Shown: positions 43,461-52,490, counted from the stretch's first letter. The stretch: 64,000 bases of DNA from Bifidobacterium cebidarum (GCF_009193305.1 NZ_WBVS01000001.1:186001-250000), one strand, 5' to 3'. Translations and numbers: made by a program. The notes: generated by a model from the letters alone, not told the origin.

Positions 43461-43762
43461 GTCCACATTTGTGGACACTGGGGAAGTTCCCCGTGGCCCC
43501 CGCGTCAGCGGGGGTCAAGCCCCCGGAGGGGGCGCAGACGCGACGGCGGCGAATGCCGCCGGGCGCGCAACCTTACGGGGAACTTCTCTACAAAATGGTG
43601 AAAACCGTTGGAATTATTGGCCTCGCGGGGCTTCGCAACTTCTCTACAAAACCGGGGGAACTTCCCTACAAAAAAATATATGCATGGAAATGCACCGTGT
43701 GCTTGGTCTGGATGAATATGTTTCTCCGGCGTTCTGAGCATGTTGGGAACTTCCCTACAAAA
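43461..43762. other. Candidate replication origin: palindromes, hairpins and four iterons
   Basis: Within 300 bp upstream of rep are palindromes GTCCACATTTGTGGAC (43461-43476) and GGGGAAGTTCCCC (43480-43492), and a 7 bp hairpin CCCCCGC-GTCA-GCGGGGG (43497-43514). There are also four iterons, (G/C)AACTTC(T/C)CTACAAAA, at 43580, 43636, 43658 and 43747. The second and third are 22 bp apart, and the fourth abuts the rep ribosome-binding site. Rolling-circle origins of this family use Rep-binding iterons plus a nicked stem-loop. Confidence 0.65.
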
Positions 43763-43775
43763 AAGGAGGTTTGGA

Positions 43776-45071
43776 ATGGTCTTGTCGCTCGTGCGTGAAA
43801 TCCGTTATCCATCGAAGCAAAAGATTAGGCAGCTGAATCACGTGATGAACTCGTCGGCATGGCTCATTACGGTTCCATCAAAATATGTTCGCGGTGATGT
43901 GCGTATCATCACGGATGTGTTAGAGGGGCACCCGTCATGGTCGTGGATAGGCCAGAAAGAGGAGGGCGATGGCTCCACCGTTTGGAATCCGGAGAAGAAG
44001 GCATGGGAGAAAGGGCCTCGACCCAAGGCCCCTGATGGTGTCTGGCTATTCGGGGACGGCGGCAAATACAACGGCATGAGGCACTATTGCTTTTTCGTTG
44101 CCACTCCGCAAATGCATGGCGGTACTTTCGCAAAGATGTTCCCAGACCAAACGGATATTGAGGTGTGTCGTCGTCCTGAAGCAGCAGCCCGGTATGTCTC
44201 GAAACTCGAAACACGAATAGAAGGCCCTTGGCAATCGACCGGCTTCGCATTTCCCCAGCAAGGCAAACGTTCGGATTTAGTTACCCGTGACGATGCAGTG
44301 AAAAAGGTGCTGGCTGGCGCTGACCCGGACGAACTGATGAAGGCAGACCCGAAGTTGTTGGCTTTTGCAAAGTATTTGGACCGGGCCTATGAGATTTGGA
44401 TGAAAGAGAAAGGAAAAGGCATGCGTGATGTGCATTGTCTTTATGTATACGGTGAGGCTGGCGTAGGCAAATCTCTGTGGGCTTGGCTTTACGGTAAACG
44501 GCATGGCAGGGATGTATACCGATTGACCGATTACGTACATCCTTGGGACGCATACCGGGGTGAGTCGGTGGTGATTGTCGAGGATTTTGACGGACGTATG
44601 CGACTCGATGACGTGTTGCGCTGGACGGATAGATATCCCGTGGAGCTGACGGCTCGGTACGCAAACAAACATGCGTTGTACACCACGGTGATTTTTACGT
44701 CGAATCGGCCAATGTCAGGATGGTATGGCTACGACGAGTTCGAGCCGAAACAGGGACCGATAAACCGCAGGATTACGACGGTGTGCGCGTCGCTCGGCTC
44801 TGACGGGGACACGATTAGCTTTCGTCATGTCGCAGGCCCTGAGTGGATTGAAACGCTCCCGGATGAATCGTTGCGCTCGATGATAGGGGAATCCACCGGC
44901 GTAGCCCCCTCGGGTGCTGACGGTCATGGGTACGTCGAGAAACCCGAAACGACCCCGGTTGAGAAGCCTCAGCCGGTGGCAAACGATGAGGCATATCCCG
45001 TGGATATGTCCAGCCCTACGGCGTTGCCGTTCGCGGTCGATGCTGATGGTATCCCGATTGACTTGGGGTAA
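43776..45071 (+). CDS. rep: CRESS-type replication initiator (HUH nuclease plus superfamily 3 helicase)
   Basis: This 431-residue Rep nicks an origin and unwinds DNA for rolling-circle replication. Motif I resembles WLITVPS (29-35). Motif II is RHYCFF with a single His103. Motif III is YVSK, Tyr140 being the likely nicking residue. The helicase has Walker A GEAGVGKS (226-233), Walker B VVIVED (265-270), motif C IFTSN (306-310) and arginine finger NRR (330-332). This order is that of geminivirus/circovirus-like Reps, as known from some bifidobacterial plasmids such as p4M. AAGGAGGTTTGGA precedes the ATG at 43776, right after the fourth iteron. Confidence 0.9.
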   Translation: MVLSLVREIRYPSKQKIRQLNHVMNSSAWLITVPSKYVRGDVRIITDVLEGHPSWSWIGQKEEGDGSTVWNPEKKAWEKGPRPKAPDGVWLFGDGGKYNGMRHYCFFVATPQMHGGTFAKMFPDQTDIEVCRRPEAAARYVSKLETRIEGPWQSTGFAFPQQGKRSDLVTRDDAVKKVLAGADPDELMKADPKLLAFAKYLDRAYEIWMKEKGKGMRDVHCLYVYGEAGVGKSLWAWLYGKRHGRDVYRLTDYVHPWDAYRGESVVIVEDFDGRMRLDDVLRWTDRYPVELTARYANKHALYTTVIFTSNRPMSGWYGYDEFEPKQGPINRRITTVCASLGSDGDTISFRHVAGPEWIETLPDESLRSMIGESTGVAPSGADGHGYVEKPETTPVEKPQPVANDEAYPVDMSSPTALPFAVDADGIPIDLG

Positions 45072-45307
45072 CCCCCGTAGGGGCATCGTACGGGCCGTAG
45101 CGGTACGCCGTGCGAGAGTGACGCATAGCGCGGGGCGGCGGTGTGCGGGCATGTGCCGCAAGCCGTCCGGTGCCCCCGCCGTGGAGCCGCCGCTTGCAAG
45201 GCGGAACGCCGGGGATGTGCCGGACGGCGGCGGTGCGTCCGCATGTGCCGACGATGCCCGCGCGGCGCGTTGCGGGGTGTGTGCGTACCGCGCTCGTATG
45301 ATGCTGG
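45072..45307. other. GC-rich structured region between convergent rep and integrase genes
   Basis: No gene is seen. GCCGTCCGG (45162-45170) is complementary to CCGGACGGC (45220-45228), and the word (G/C)(C/A)ATGTGCCG recurs at 45149, 45214 (GATGTGCCG) and 45241. It could be a bidirectional terminator or a single-strand origin. Confidence 0.4.
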
Positions 45308-46717
45308 TCAGTCGTAGTCGGGTTCTTCCTTGATGGTCTGTAGTTCCTCGGCTGTGAGGTAGTTTTCCTCCGGCTCCTTTGGGGTTAGCTCGCTGTCGAT
45401 TAGCTCGATGGCCTCCCGGCGCTTCTGTTCGGTGGTATGGGTATACCGTGCCGTGACATCAGCCTCTTTCTTATGTCCGAGAATGTCCTTTCGCACGGCC
45501 CAGTCCACCGAATACATTTCCATGATGGATTCGGCTACGTGCCGGTTGTCGTGTTGCCTCCATTTCCACGGCCCATACCATGCACCGCTCCATTGCTTCT
45601 TCGTCATTTCCTTTTCGTCCGGCCATTGACGCGGCTTGCCCGTCCGTTTGCTCCGGGTGATGTCGTCCCGTATGGCCCAGTTATGATAGGCCAGAAGCAG
45701 CTCCTGCCATATGCTCGTGAGGTATGCCGGCTTGAAGTGCGTCCCCTTGCCGGTACGGAAAACCCAATCGTCGGGTTGGCCCCGTTCGGCATCTCGCTTG
45801 GCATGCAGTACATCGGCTATCCTTCCCGATAGCGGCAGAAGCCTTGCCGCTGATTCGGTCTTGCCTCCGGATGTCTTGACGATGGCCCGGCCCTTCTCTT
45901 CGATGATGACGCGCTCGGCCACGCTCACGCGCCGGTGGTCGAAATCCACGTCCTTCCATTGCAGACCCAGTACTTCCTCGCGACGCAGGCCCATTCCCAT
46001 CTCCATGAGGCATAGCGCGTAGAACCGATGGAATCTGTTCGGCTTCGTCTCCCCCGTCATGGGGTCGGTTATGTCCGGTTCGGCTAGCCATAGGAGCAGG
46101 CCCGGCGCATTGCTAATCCAGTCCTCCGTATGCTTCGCTTGAGCCTTGCGCACTTTCGGCTCAGCGGGTATCCGCAGATACCTCGTGGGGTCGTCCGCCG
46201 CTCGTATCCAGCCCTCGCGAACGGCTTGATAATAGATGCTCTTCAGTACCTTGGCCGCTTCTGGTATCGCGTCCACGACGGCCTGTAGCTCGGCGGTGCT
46301 ATATGCGCTGATGCTCTTGTCCGGTAGCCGCTTGCCCACGGCGGCGAGCTGTTTTTCATACGTATAGCGTGTGTTGCCCCTTACGTTGCGTTTCGTCTTG
46401 TCCTTCCAGAAAAGCTCTATCGCTTCGCTGAGCTTATGCGTGCGCGGTGTGCCGGTCTTGCCGGTGGCAAGCTTGCGACGCATATTCTTCTCCATCGCGG
46501 CCACGGCCATCGACCTTGCCATTTCGTGGACGGCTGGATTTTCTTCTTCGGGTATGTCCGGTACGGGCGCACTCCCCGTTATCTGTCTCCAGTCCCCTGA
46601 GGCTGTGCGGTAGCAGGTATAGGCCCGGTACTTTCTTGTGCCGTGCGTGTTGACCACCGTGATGCTTGGTGTTAGCGTAGCGAGGCCCCGCGAGGCCGTC
46701 AGGCTGGTGTCTTTCAT
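45308..46717 (-). CDS. int: Tyrosine recombinase (integrase) of the element
   Basis: This 469-residue protein has an N-terminal arm/core-binding region (residues ~90-185, with KLSEAIELFWKDKTKRNVRG) and a catalytic domain. Catalytic residues are visible: Arg245/246 in GMGLRREEVLGLQW, Lys286 in SGGKTESA, HDNR (389-392), LGH415 and the nucleophile Tyr425 in ARYTHTT. It lies at the right end, reading inward, 100 bp from the right att site. A hairpin at 46748 would block transcription entering from the old fucO promoter. Confidence 0.93.
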   Translation of the reverse strand: MKDTSLTASRGLATLTPSITVVNTHGTRKYRAYTCYRTASGDWRQITGSAPVPDIPEEENPAVHEMARSMAVAAMEKNMRRKLATGKTGTPRTHKLSEAIELFWKDKTKRNVRGNTRYTYEKQLAAVGKRLPDKSISAYSTAELQAVVDAIPEAAKVLKSIYYQAVREGWIRAADDPTRYLRIPAEPKVRKAQAKHTEDWISNAPGLLLWLAEPDITDPMTGETKPNRFHRFYALCLMEMGMGLRREEVLGLQWKDVDFDHRRVSVAERVIIEEKGRAIVKTSGGKTESAARLLPLSGRIADVLHAKRDAERGQPDDWVFRTGKGTHFKPAYLTSIWQELLLAYHNWAIRDDITRSKRTGKPRQWPDEKEMTKKQWSGAWYGPWKWRQHDNRHVAESIMEMYSVDWAVRKDILGHKKEADVTARYTHTTEQKRREAIELIDSELTPKEPEENYLTAEELQTIKEEPDYD

Positions 46718-46747
46718 GCCTCTATGATAAAACGTCGGGTAAAAAGA

Positions 46748-46770
46748 AAAACCCCGATTTTCGGGGTTTT
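46748..46770. terminator. Symmetric terminator between old fucO promoter and integrase
   Basis: AAAACCCCGA-TTT-TCGGGGTTTT is a perfect 10 bp stem with A- and T-runs on both sides, so it can work in both directions and would insulate the integrase gene from host transcription. Confidence 0.8.
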
Positions 46771-46803
46771 GGCAGGCTTAAAACGTTGGAATTTCGCGGT
46801 TTC

Positions 46804-46836
46804 TTATGGTCTCCGGTAAATCATGCGATAAACCAT
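46804..46836 (-). pseudogene. Orphaned fucO 5' end (MVYRMI peptide) at the right attachment site
   Basis: AAAAAGGAGAGCACCT followed by ATG GTT TAT CGC ATG ATT reproduces the first six codons of fucO, then runs into element sequence (YRRP) and a stop. It is the native start region of fucO cut off by the integration. The 19 bp right att copy is 46818-46836. Confidence 0.85.
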
Positions 46837-46871
46837 AGGTGCTCTCCTTTTTGAGCTCGTACCTGTTCCAG

Positions 46872-46930
46872 CCATTCGTTCGTTGAATGGTCTAACGATT
46901 CCTCAGTCTAGCGCGTCTGTGAACGTTAAC
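46872..46930 (-). promoter_or_regulatory. Remains of the native fucO control region
   Basis: CCATTC-GTTCGTT-GAATGG (46872-46890) is a 6 bp-arm palindrome upstream of the orphan start codon, with a CTAGACT/GTTAAC-containing promoter-like stretch further out. The 46837-47112 gap contains no gene. Confidence 0.4.
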
Positions 46931-47112
46931 CTGAAAACACGCTGAGAAGATACCATGCAATCAAATATTTTCCTGAACGATGAGATTCTTCCGCCAACAG
47001 CGATCATCAACGCTCAGACCATGATAATCGGCTTCAAACACGTATGAGCGGACTAGGATATGAGCACGGTTGGAAGTTCATATATTGTCGATATGGAAAT
47101 CGAGGTGGTTGT

Positions 47113-48417
47113 ATGGCAAACGGCAAATCGATGACCGTTGCGCAAATGGTGGAACTATTCGTGGATCACTCGGCACCCGTACGCGTGGACGCATTTGACG
47201 GCTCGCATTTTGGCCCGAGCGACGCCGATCTGCGTATTCGCATTACCAGCCCAAACTGCATGTACCAGCTCTTGGCACATCCGAATGAAATTGGCGTGGT
47301 CCGCGCTTACGTGCTCGGCGATTTTGATGTGGAAGGCATCGATTACGCCGACCCTTATCCGGCTATGCGCAAGCTCATTTCGCTGGCCAAGTACGTCAAG
47401 CCCATCACACCGGTTTCCTTCGCGCGAGTTTCGGCGGGCATCCTCAGTCACGGGCTCAGAAAGCCTCCAGTGCCTTCCACCGAAGGACCAAGCAAGTTCG
47501 ACCGTATCAAGCGAGGACTGATGCCTCATACGGAGAAGGCCGATTCCGAAACGGTGAGCTTCCACTACGACATGTCCAACGAGTTCTATGCTGACTTCCT
47601 GGGCCCCTCCATGACCTATACCTGCGCGGTATTCGACAATGAGAACATGAGCCTGGAAGACGCCCAGGCGAATAAGCTGCGCCTGATTCTTGACAAACTT
47701 GGTCTCCAGCCTGGCGAGCGTTTGCTTGATATTGGCTGCGGCTGGGGCTCGATGGTCATCACTGCGGCCCGCCGCGGCATCAAAGCCCTCGGCGTGACTC
47801 TTTCCAAGGAACAGGCGGCATACGCGAATGATTGGATTCGCCGCGAGGGATTGCAAGATCTGGCCGAAGTGCGCGTGCAGGATTACCGCGAAGTCCCCGA
47901 GCGCGATTTCGACGGCATCTGCTCCATCGGCATGATGGAGCACGTAGGCACCAAAAACTATCAGAGCTATTTCGAGGAGATGTTCCGACTCCTGAAGCCG
48001 ATGGGTCGACTGTTGAACCATCAGATCACCATCAGCCATGACAAGCCGAACGGCAAGCCCGGCACCGACGAATTCCTCGATCGATACATCTTCCCGGATG
48101 GTGATCTCGGCGCCCCCGGATTCATTGAATCCTGCATCCACGACGCCGGATTCAACGTGGTGCATCAGGAGAACCTGCGTCAGCATTACGCGCTGACCCT
48201 GCACCACTGGAACAAGAACCTTTCCGAACACTGGGACGACGCGGTCAAACAGGTTGGTTTCGAACGCGCCAAGGTCTGGGGTCTGTACATGGCGGCCTGC
48301 GCGTTGAACTTTGAGCTCGACGGCATTCAGATTCACCAGTTCCTCGCGGTCAAGCCCGACCGCGTCGGCCACCCGGACGGCAAGTGGTACCCACTGCGCC
48401 CTTGGTGGAAGGCCTGA
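47113..48417 (+). CDS. cfa: Cyclopropane-fatty-acyl-phospholipid synthase
   Basis: This 434-residue SAM-dependent enzyme adds a methylene bridge to unsaturated acyl chains of membrane phospholipids. The SAM-binding motif is LLDIGCGWGSM; HYDMSNEFYADFLGPSMTYTCA and SIGMMEHVGTKNY (bicarbonate/active-site region) are diagnostic. The start at 47113 (MANGKSMTVAQMVEL) follows GAGGTGG. An upstream ATG at 47044 lacks a signal. It is divergent from the original fucO promoter and ends in a strong terminator. Confidence 0.95.
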   Translation: MANGKSMTVAQMVELFVDHSAPVRVDAFDGSHFGPSDADLRIRITSPNCMYQLLAHPNEIGVVRAYVLGDFDVEGIDYADPYPAMRKLISLAKYVKPITPVSFARVSAGILSHGLRKPPVPSTEGPSKFDRIKRGLMPHTEKADSETVSFHYDMSNEFYADFLGPSMTYTCAVFDNENMSLEDAQANKLRLILDKLGLQPGERLLDIGCGWGSMVITAARRGIKALGVTLSKEQAAYANDWIRREGLQDLAEVRVQDYREVPERDFDGICSIGMMEHVGTKNYQSYFEEMFRLLKPMGRLLNHQITISHDKPNGKPGTDEFLDRYIFPDGDLGAPGFIESCIHDAGFNVVHQENLRQHYALTLHHWNKNLSEHWDDAVKQVGFERAKVWGLYMAACALNFELDGIQIHQFLAVKPDRVGHPDGKWYPLRPWWKA

Positions 48418-48422
48418 GAACC

Positions 48423-48451
48423 AAAAAGCCCCGCTCGAAAGCGGGGCTTTT
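48423..48451 (+). terminator. Terminator after cfa
   Basis: AAAAGCCCCGCT-CGAA-AGCGGGGCTTTT forms a perfect 12 bp stem with a T-run. It is usable from both sides, also for the leftward tRNA genes. Confidence 0.92.
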
Positions 48452-48455
48452 GCAG

Positions 48456-48531
48456 TGGTGGCTCCGAACGGCGTCGATCCGTTGACCTAGCGATTTTCAG
48501 TCGCTCGCTCTACCAACTGAGCTACAGAGCC
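48456..48531 (-). tRNA. tRNA-Phe (anticodon GAA), CCA encoded
   Basis: The minus strand gives acceptor GGCTCTG/CGGAGCC, D-arm TAGCTCAGTTGGTAGAG, anticodon loop CTGAAAA (GAA) and T-arm GGATCGACGCC with discriminator A (48459) and encoded CCA (48456-48458). Confidence 0.97.
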
Positions 48532-48568
48532 ATTGAATAGATCGCTTGTAAATAAGCGGCCATTCAAG

Positions 48569-48642
48569 CGACCCCGGCCGGACTTGAACCGGTGACCTCC
48601 GCCGTGACAGGGCGGCGCTCTAACCAACTGAGCTACGGGGCC
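48569..48642 (-). tRNA. tRNA-Asp (anticodon GTC), second copy, no CCA
   Basis: Identical in body to the copy at 15457-15530, but followed by CTTG instead of CCA. It lies 37 bp upstream of tRNA-Phe on the same strand, probably one transcript. Confidence 0.97.
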
Positions 48643-48974
48643 GTGTTGTTTCTGTCTTGCGACAGGCAACAGATAGATATAATACTGAAAATCAGAACTT
48701 ACGCAAACCACGGCGTGTCCGGCTGATTTCCAACGATTTGCATTGAATTACCACCACCCATTCACGATGTGATTTCGCGTAGTCACACACAGTACCGGCA
48801 TAGAAGCCGGCCCCACGCATATCGAATGGCCCTATGCCCGCCGAAGTGTACCTGCCACCCGCCATCCGGCTCGGCATAGCGGGTGGCACAATGGTCAGAT
48901 AGCGAATCATATAACAAGCAGCTCGCACACCACAGCGTGGCATGAACCACCTTGACGAAAGGCCAATCACCATT

Positions 48975-49850
48975 ATGACCGACCCCCAATCCTTAATTGA
49001 GCCGGTAAACGAGGATTTCGACGCAACGCACGCCAACGAGGAACATACGGCGCCAGCTCACCCGATTCATAAAGTGCTGTCTTTCGTCCGTCGCTCGGCA
49101 CGGCTGGACACCCGACTGCAGCGAGCATGGGACAACTATGCCGACACCTACCTTTTGGACATCGACGCCGGCAACGCACGGCTCGACGTGCGAGAGGGCT
49201 TCTCCTTGACCGAGGCATATATCCAGTCCACGTGGGGCAACAGCAACCCACTGATCGTGGAGATCGGCACCGGACAGGGGGAGAACGTGGTCGCCGCGGC
49301 CGCAGCCCATCCGGAAACTAACTTCCTGGCCCTTGAGGTATACGACCCGGGCGTGGCCCACACGCTGCTGCTGGCCGGCAAGCAAGGCCTTACCAACATT
49401 CGCATCGCCCAAGTCAACGCCGCGGAACTGTTCAAGGTCACCGCCCCCGGCACCATCGCCGAGGTCTGGACCTTCTTCCCGGACCCCTGGCCGAAGAAGA
49501 AGCATCACAAGCGCCGCATCGTGCAGCCGGAGCTCGCCAGCAACATTCATAATGCACTGGCGCACAACGGCGTATGGCGTATCGCCACCGACATCGAGGA
49601 TTACGCGCTGCACACGCATGAGGTTATGGATCATCTGAATGGATGGAAGAACATCGGCACCATCACCGTAAGCCTGCCGCTGGAGCATGTTGGTAAGGGC
49701 AATGCCGACATGGCCGCCGATATGCCGCACGCCGACTTCACCGAGTCCGAACGCTTCGACGGTCGTGTACTGACCAACTTCGAAAAGAAGGGTCTGGACG
49801 CCGGTCGCGTGATTCACGACTTCACTTATCAGGCAGTCGCCCTTCGCTGA
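48975..49850 (+). CDS. trmB: tRNA (guanine-N7-)-methyltransferase
   Basis: This 291-residue SAM-dependent enzyme makes m7G46 in tRNA variable loops. The SAM motif [14 protein letters not shown] and the diagnostic [19 protein letters not shown] are present, with [14 protein letters not shown] near the C-terminus. An N-terminal extension of about 60 residues precedes the core. The start is uncertain: the ATG at 48975 ([10 protein letters not shown]) has GAAAGG 12 bases upstream, and the ATG at 48942 in frame is possible. It sits downstream of tRNA genes on the opposite strand. Confidence 0.93.
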   Translation: MTDPQSLIEPVNEDFDATHANEEHTAPAHPIHKVLSFVRRSARLDTRLQRAWDNYADTYLLDIDAGNARLDVREGFSLTEAYIQSTWGNSNPLIVEIGTGQGENVVAAAAAHPETNFLALEVYDPGVAHTLLLAGKQGLTNIRIAQVNAAELFKVTAPGTIAEVWTFFPDPWPKKKHHKRRIVQPELASNIHNALAHNGVWRIATDIEDYALHTHEVMDHLNGWKNIGTITVSLPLEHVGKGNADMAADMPHADFTESERFDGRVLTNFEKKGLDAGRVIHDFTYQAVALR

Positions 49851-50133
49851 GCTCGCAGTTATGGCCTGGCTATAGTTGCGGGGCGGAAAAGCATTTTGGC
49901 CATTTATGCACTTGCATCCCACGCACCCCAATTGCAGCAGAACCTAAGATTGGCGCAATTCCAACGTTTCTCACACACGGACCGTGGGACACAACCAGTG
50001 AGCGGGATGCAACTGCAGAATGCACCCCATTGCATTTCCGTCCCGCAAAACCCAGCAATCCCAACACGACACGCCGAAGCAAATCAAAATTTGCGCAAAC
50101 AGCAGAGGCTCACTATAGTAAGACGAGTTGTCC

Positions 50134-50205
50134 GCCCCCATCGTCTAACGGTTAGGACACCAGACTTTCAATCTGACAACGAGAGTTCGACTCTCTCTGG
50201 GGGTA
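50134..50205 (+). tRNA. tRNA-Glu (anticodon TTC)
   Basis: Acceptor GCCCCCA/TGGGGGT, D-arm TCGTCTAACGGTTAGGA, anticodon loop CTTTCAA (TTC) and T-arm GAGAGTTCGACTCTC are visible. No CCA is encoded. The 49851-50133 gap before it shows no gene. Confidence 0.97.
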
Positions 50206-50212
50206 CTTCAAC

Positions 50213-50245
50213 AAAAACCTCGACCATTAGGCCGAGGTTTTTTCA
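50213..50245 (+). terminator. Terminator after tRNA-Glu
   Basis: AAAACCTCG..CC pairs with GG..CGAGGTTTT and is followed by TTC. It lies eight bases after the tRNA. Confidence 0.85.
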
Positions 50246-50378
50246 TATGTTCATATGCGGTTGCACATAATGGGGTCCGCTTATTCCGAAGCCAACTACA
50301 GTGGTCACTAAGGGAATTCAGGCATCAGTCCTCGCCGTCGATCGAATCCGATGACTTGCCGGGAGAAGGGACGAGCAT

Positions 50379-51149
50379 ATGGAATGGTTGGAAGGCAGTC
50401 ACACCGTGGTTCTCAGAGCCATCAGGGAGAAAGACGTCGAAATTCGGCATGACAAACGCCGCATAGTGCGTTCAGCGATTATCTTTACGCTTTTCGTCTG
50501 TGGAGGAATACTTCTACTTATCAGAGCGGCATCATCCCTGTGGGTATCCGACCATGGAGACATACCCATATGGACGCCTGGAGCGCTCGACCTGCCGGCT
50601 CTGGTGTGTGGAATCGCATTGCTTCTGGCGTCGGGCCTGCCGCTGTCCATCGTGATCGTGTCCTCGCGCGACAAGCGTTCATGGCAACGTCTCCGCCACA
50701 AACTCACGTCCGATTCATTTGTCGGCATCGAAGCGGAGCGAATTCACCCAGGCCTTGTCTCATATGCCGACGCTAGGGGCAATGATGACGATATATTCAA
50801 ATATCCGGTGAAGCGTATCATGTGGCGGATCAGTCCGGAACATCGATCGATGCATGTACCGGCATATGTCGACGCTGCGCAATGGAAGGCCCTGAACGGC
50901 TTGCCCGATCCGCGCCCGAAATGGGAGCACCGGCATTTCATGGCCATGCTCGATATCAATCTCGTGGGAAGGCGCATCGCCGTAACCGGCATGGCCCCCA
51001 TACCCGTAGTTTTCGTGGAACGCGCATGGGACGGCCGCAAAGACGGCAATAATCATGCTCGCATGCACGGAGCCTCCATACGACCCGTCGCAGGCACACT
51101 GCTCGTGGACGACGAGTCTTCCGCATCCGCACCAGCCGCCAATCGATAG
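50379..51149 (+). CDS. Hypothetical membrane protein, 256 residues
   Basis: Not recognised. Two hydrophobic segments (about residues 30-52, IIFTLFVCGGILLLIRAASSLW, and 70-95, DLPALVCGIALLLASGLPLSI, spanning a short loop) precede a ~150-residue soluble part with basic patches and a Pro-rich segment (GLPDPRPKWEHRHFMAML). GGAGAAGGGAC lies upstream of the ATG. It stands alone between tRNA-Glu and azlC. It could be a membrane-tethered PH-like domain protein, but this is a guess. Confidence 0.65.
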   Translation: MEWLEGSHTVVLRAIREKDVEIRHDKRRIVRSAIIFTLFVCGGILLLIRAASSLWVSDHGDIPIWTPGALDLPALVCGIALLLASGLPLSIVIVSSRDKRSWQRLRHKLTSDSFVGIEAERIHPGLVSYADARGNDDDIFKYPVKRIMWRISPEHRSMHVPAYVDAAQWKALNGLPDPRPKWEHRHFMAMLDINLVGRRIAVTGMAPIPVVFVERAWDGRKDGNNHARMHGASIRPVAGTLLVDDESSASAPAANR

Positions 51150-51297
51150 GTCGTCTGCGCGCTGCCGCATATTGCCGGCAAGGTCGAGGTCTATTCATAT
51201 CTTCGTATGTCGGGTCGCGGACACGATGCCCCGATATGCTCATCGCCTGCGCCCGCTATTCAGTAGGCGCATTACAGTGGGAGGCACACGAACGTCC

Positions 51298-52107
51298 ATG
51301 GCACATGAATCGCAAATCGAAGCAGGTTCTCCCCCTCGCCAACAGCGAGTCGGCATGCGCGTCAAGGCCTTGAAGGCCGCATTTCCGCTCACGGTGCCGA
51401 TTTGCATGGGTTTTCTCTTCCTCGGTGCGTCTTACGGCATGCTGATGGGCACCAAGGGATTCTCGTTCGTGTGGCCCATGTGCATGAGTGCGTTTATTTT
51501 CGCGGGCTCGATGGAATTCGTCACCGTGAACCTCCTGCTTTCCGCTTTCAATCCCCTGGCCGCTTTCCTGCTCGCCCTTATGGTGAATGCGCGCCATCTG
51601 TTCTATGGCCTGTCCATGTTGAGCAAATTCAAAGGCCTTGGCTGGAAGCGCCCGTACCTGATTTACGGCATGTGCGATGAAACGTTCGCCATCAACTCCT
51701 CCGCGCGTATTCCGCAGGACGTAGACCGTGGTTGGTTCTATTTATGGGTCACGCTGTTCAATCAATCGTATTGGGTTGTCGGAGCCACCGTTGGAGGCCT
51801 GATCGGCTCGCATCTGCAATTCAACACCGAAGGCCTCGAATTTGTGCTTACCGCACTGTTTCTGGTGATTTTCCTGGATCAGTGGCTTGGCGGCAAACAT
51901 CACGAACGTCTCTCCGCGGTGATCGGTGTGCTGGCTTCCCTGATATGCCTGGTGATTTTCGGCGCTGATGATTTCATGATTCCCGCTCTTGTCGCCATGC
52001 TGGTGCTGTTCATGGCGCTGCGCCCCTATTTGGATACGCTGAAGCCCGAAACCCAAACCGAAACCGACGATACCGTCATCAATCACACGGAGGCTCACCA
52101 GCAATGA
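51298..52107 (+). CDS. azlC: AzlC-family branched-chain amino acid exporter, large subunit
   Basis: This 269-residue permease has about seven helices and the LIV-E family pattern: [51 protein letters not shown] and DETFAIN. It works with the small AzlD subunit encoded next (4 bp overlap). The start at 51298 ([10 protein letters not shown]) has GGGAGG 14 bases upstream, so an internal start ([11 protein letters not shown]) is possible. Export of leucine, isoleucine or valine is inferred from the family. Confidence 0.92.
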   Translation: MAHESQIEAGSPPRQQRVGMRVKALKAAFPLTVPICMGFLFLGASYGMLMGTKGFSFVWPMCMSAFIFAGSMEFVTVNLLLSAFNPLAAFLLALMVNARHLFYGLSMLSKFKGLGWKRPYLIYGMCDETFAINSSARIPQDVDRGWFYLWVTLFNQSYWVVGATVGGLIGSHLQFNTEGLEFVLTALFLVIFLDQWLGGKHHERLSAVIGVLASLICLVIFGADDFMIPALVAMLVLFMALRPYLDTLKPETQTETDDTVINHTEAHQQ

Positions 52108-52436
52108 CTATGACCATATGGCAGGGAGTGATTACCGTTGCCGTGGTGGCCTTCGGCACCATCCTCACCCGGTTTCTGCCGTTCATCGTCTTTCCGGAAT
52201 CCAAAGAACCGCCACGCGTCATCGATTACCTTGGCTCGGTGCTGCCCTACGCCATGACCGGACTCCTCGTGGTGTACGCATTGCGCAATACGCCGATTCT
52301 CACGGGCTCACATGGCATTCCCGAGCTGATCGCCTGCGCTGTAATCGTGCTGCTGCACTGGTGGAAACGCAATATGCTGCTTTCAATCGCCAGCGGCACA
52401 ATCGTGTACATGCTGCTGGTGCAATTGGTGTTTTAG
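52104..52436 (+). CDS. azlD: AzlD-family amino acid exporter, small subunit
   Basis: This 110-residue protein has four helices and the family start [20 protein letters not shown], followed by [20 protein letters not shown] and the small-subunit end [19 protein letters not shown]. It overlaps azlC (ATGA), indicating coupled translation and a two-subunit exporter. Confidence 0.93.
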   Translation: MTMTIWQGVITVAVVAFGTILTRFLPFIVFPESKEPPRVIDYLGSVLPYAMTGLLVVYALRNTPILTGSHGIPELIACAVIVLLHWWKRNMLLSIASGTIVYMLLVQLVF

Positions 52437-52446
52437 CCGGCAACGA

Positions 52447-52478
52447 AAGACCGGGTCTCCATCAGGGGACCCGGTCTT
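52447..52478. terminator. Terminator between azlD and the phosphatase gene
   Basis: AAGACCGGGTC..CC pairs with GG..GACCCGGTCTT. It serves the convergent genes from both sides. Confidence 0.8.
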
Positions 52479-52490
52479 CGCGTATCGGCA

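Larger units (their letters stand above)
40508..46836. mobile_element. Integrated CRESS-Rep element inserted in the 5' end of fucO
   Basis: A 6.3 kb segment is bounded by imperfect 19 bp direct repeats (40508-40526 and 46818-46836, 17 of 19 identical). It contains a tyrosine integrase at one end, a CRESS-type Rep with upstream iterons, and eight small orphan genes, none of them housekeeping. CCGGTAAA words occur near both ends (40580, 40592, 46813), which suits integrase arm sites. Boundaries follow from the att repeats and are sequence-supported. Mobility is inferred. No structural phage genes, packaging genes or conjugation relaxase were seen. Confidence 0.85.

Noticed and set aside
40508..46836. 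Integrated element as an inovirus or tailed prophage
   Set aside because: No Zot-like ATPase, coat, capsid, terminase or tail gene was seen; Rep is of the CRESS type, so a plasmid-like integrative element fits better.
48569..48642. tRNA-Asp or tRNA-Phe as attachment site of the element
   Set aside because: The element ends at 46836, about 1.6 kb away, and the direct repeats map to the fucO start, not to a tRNA.
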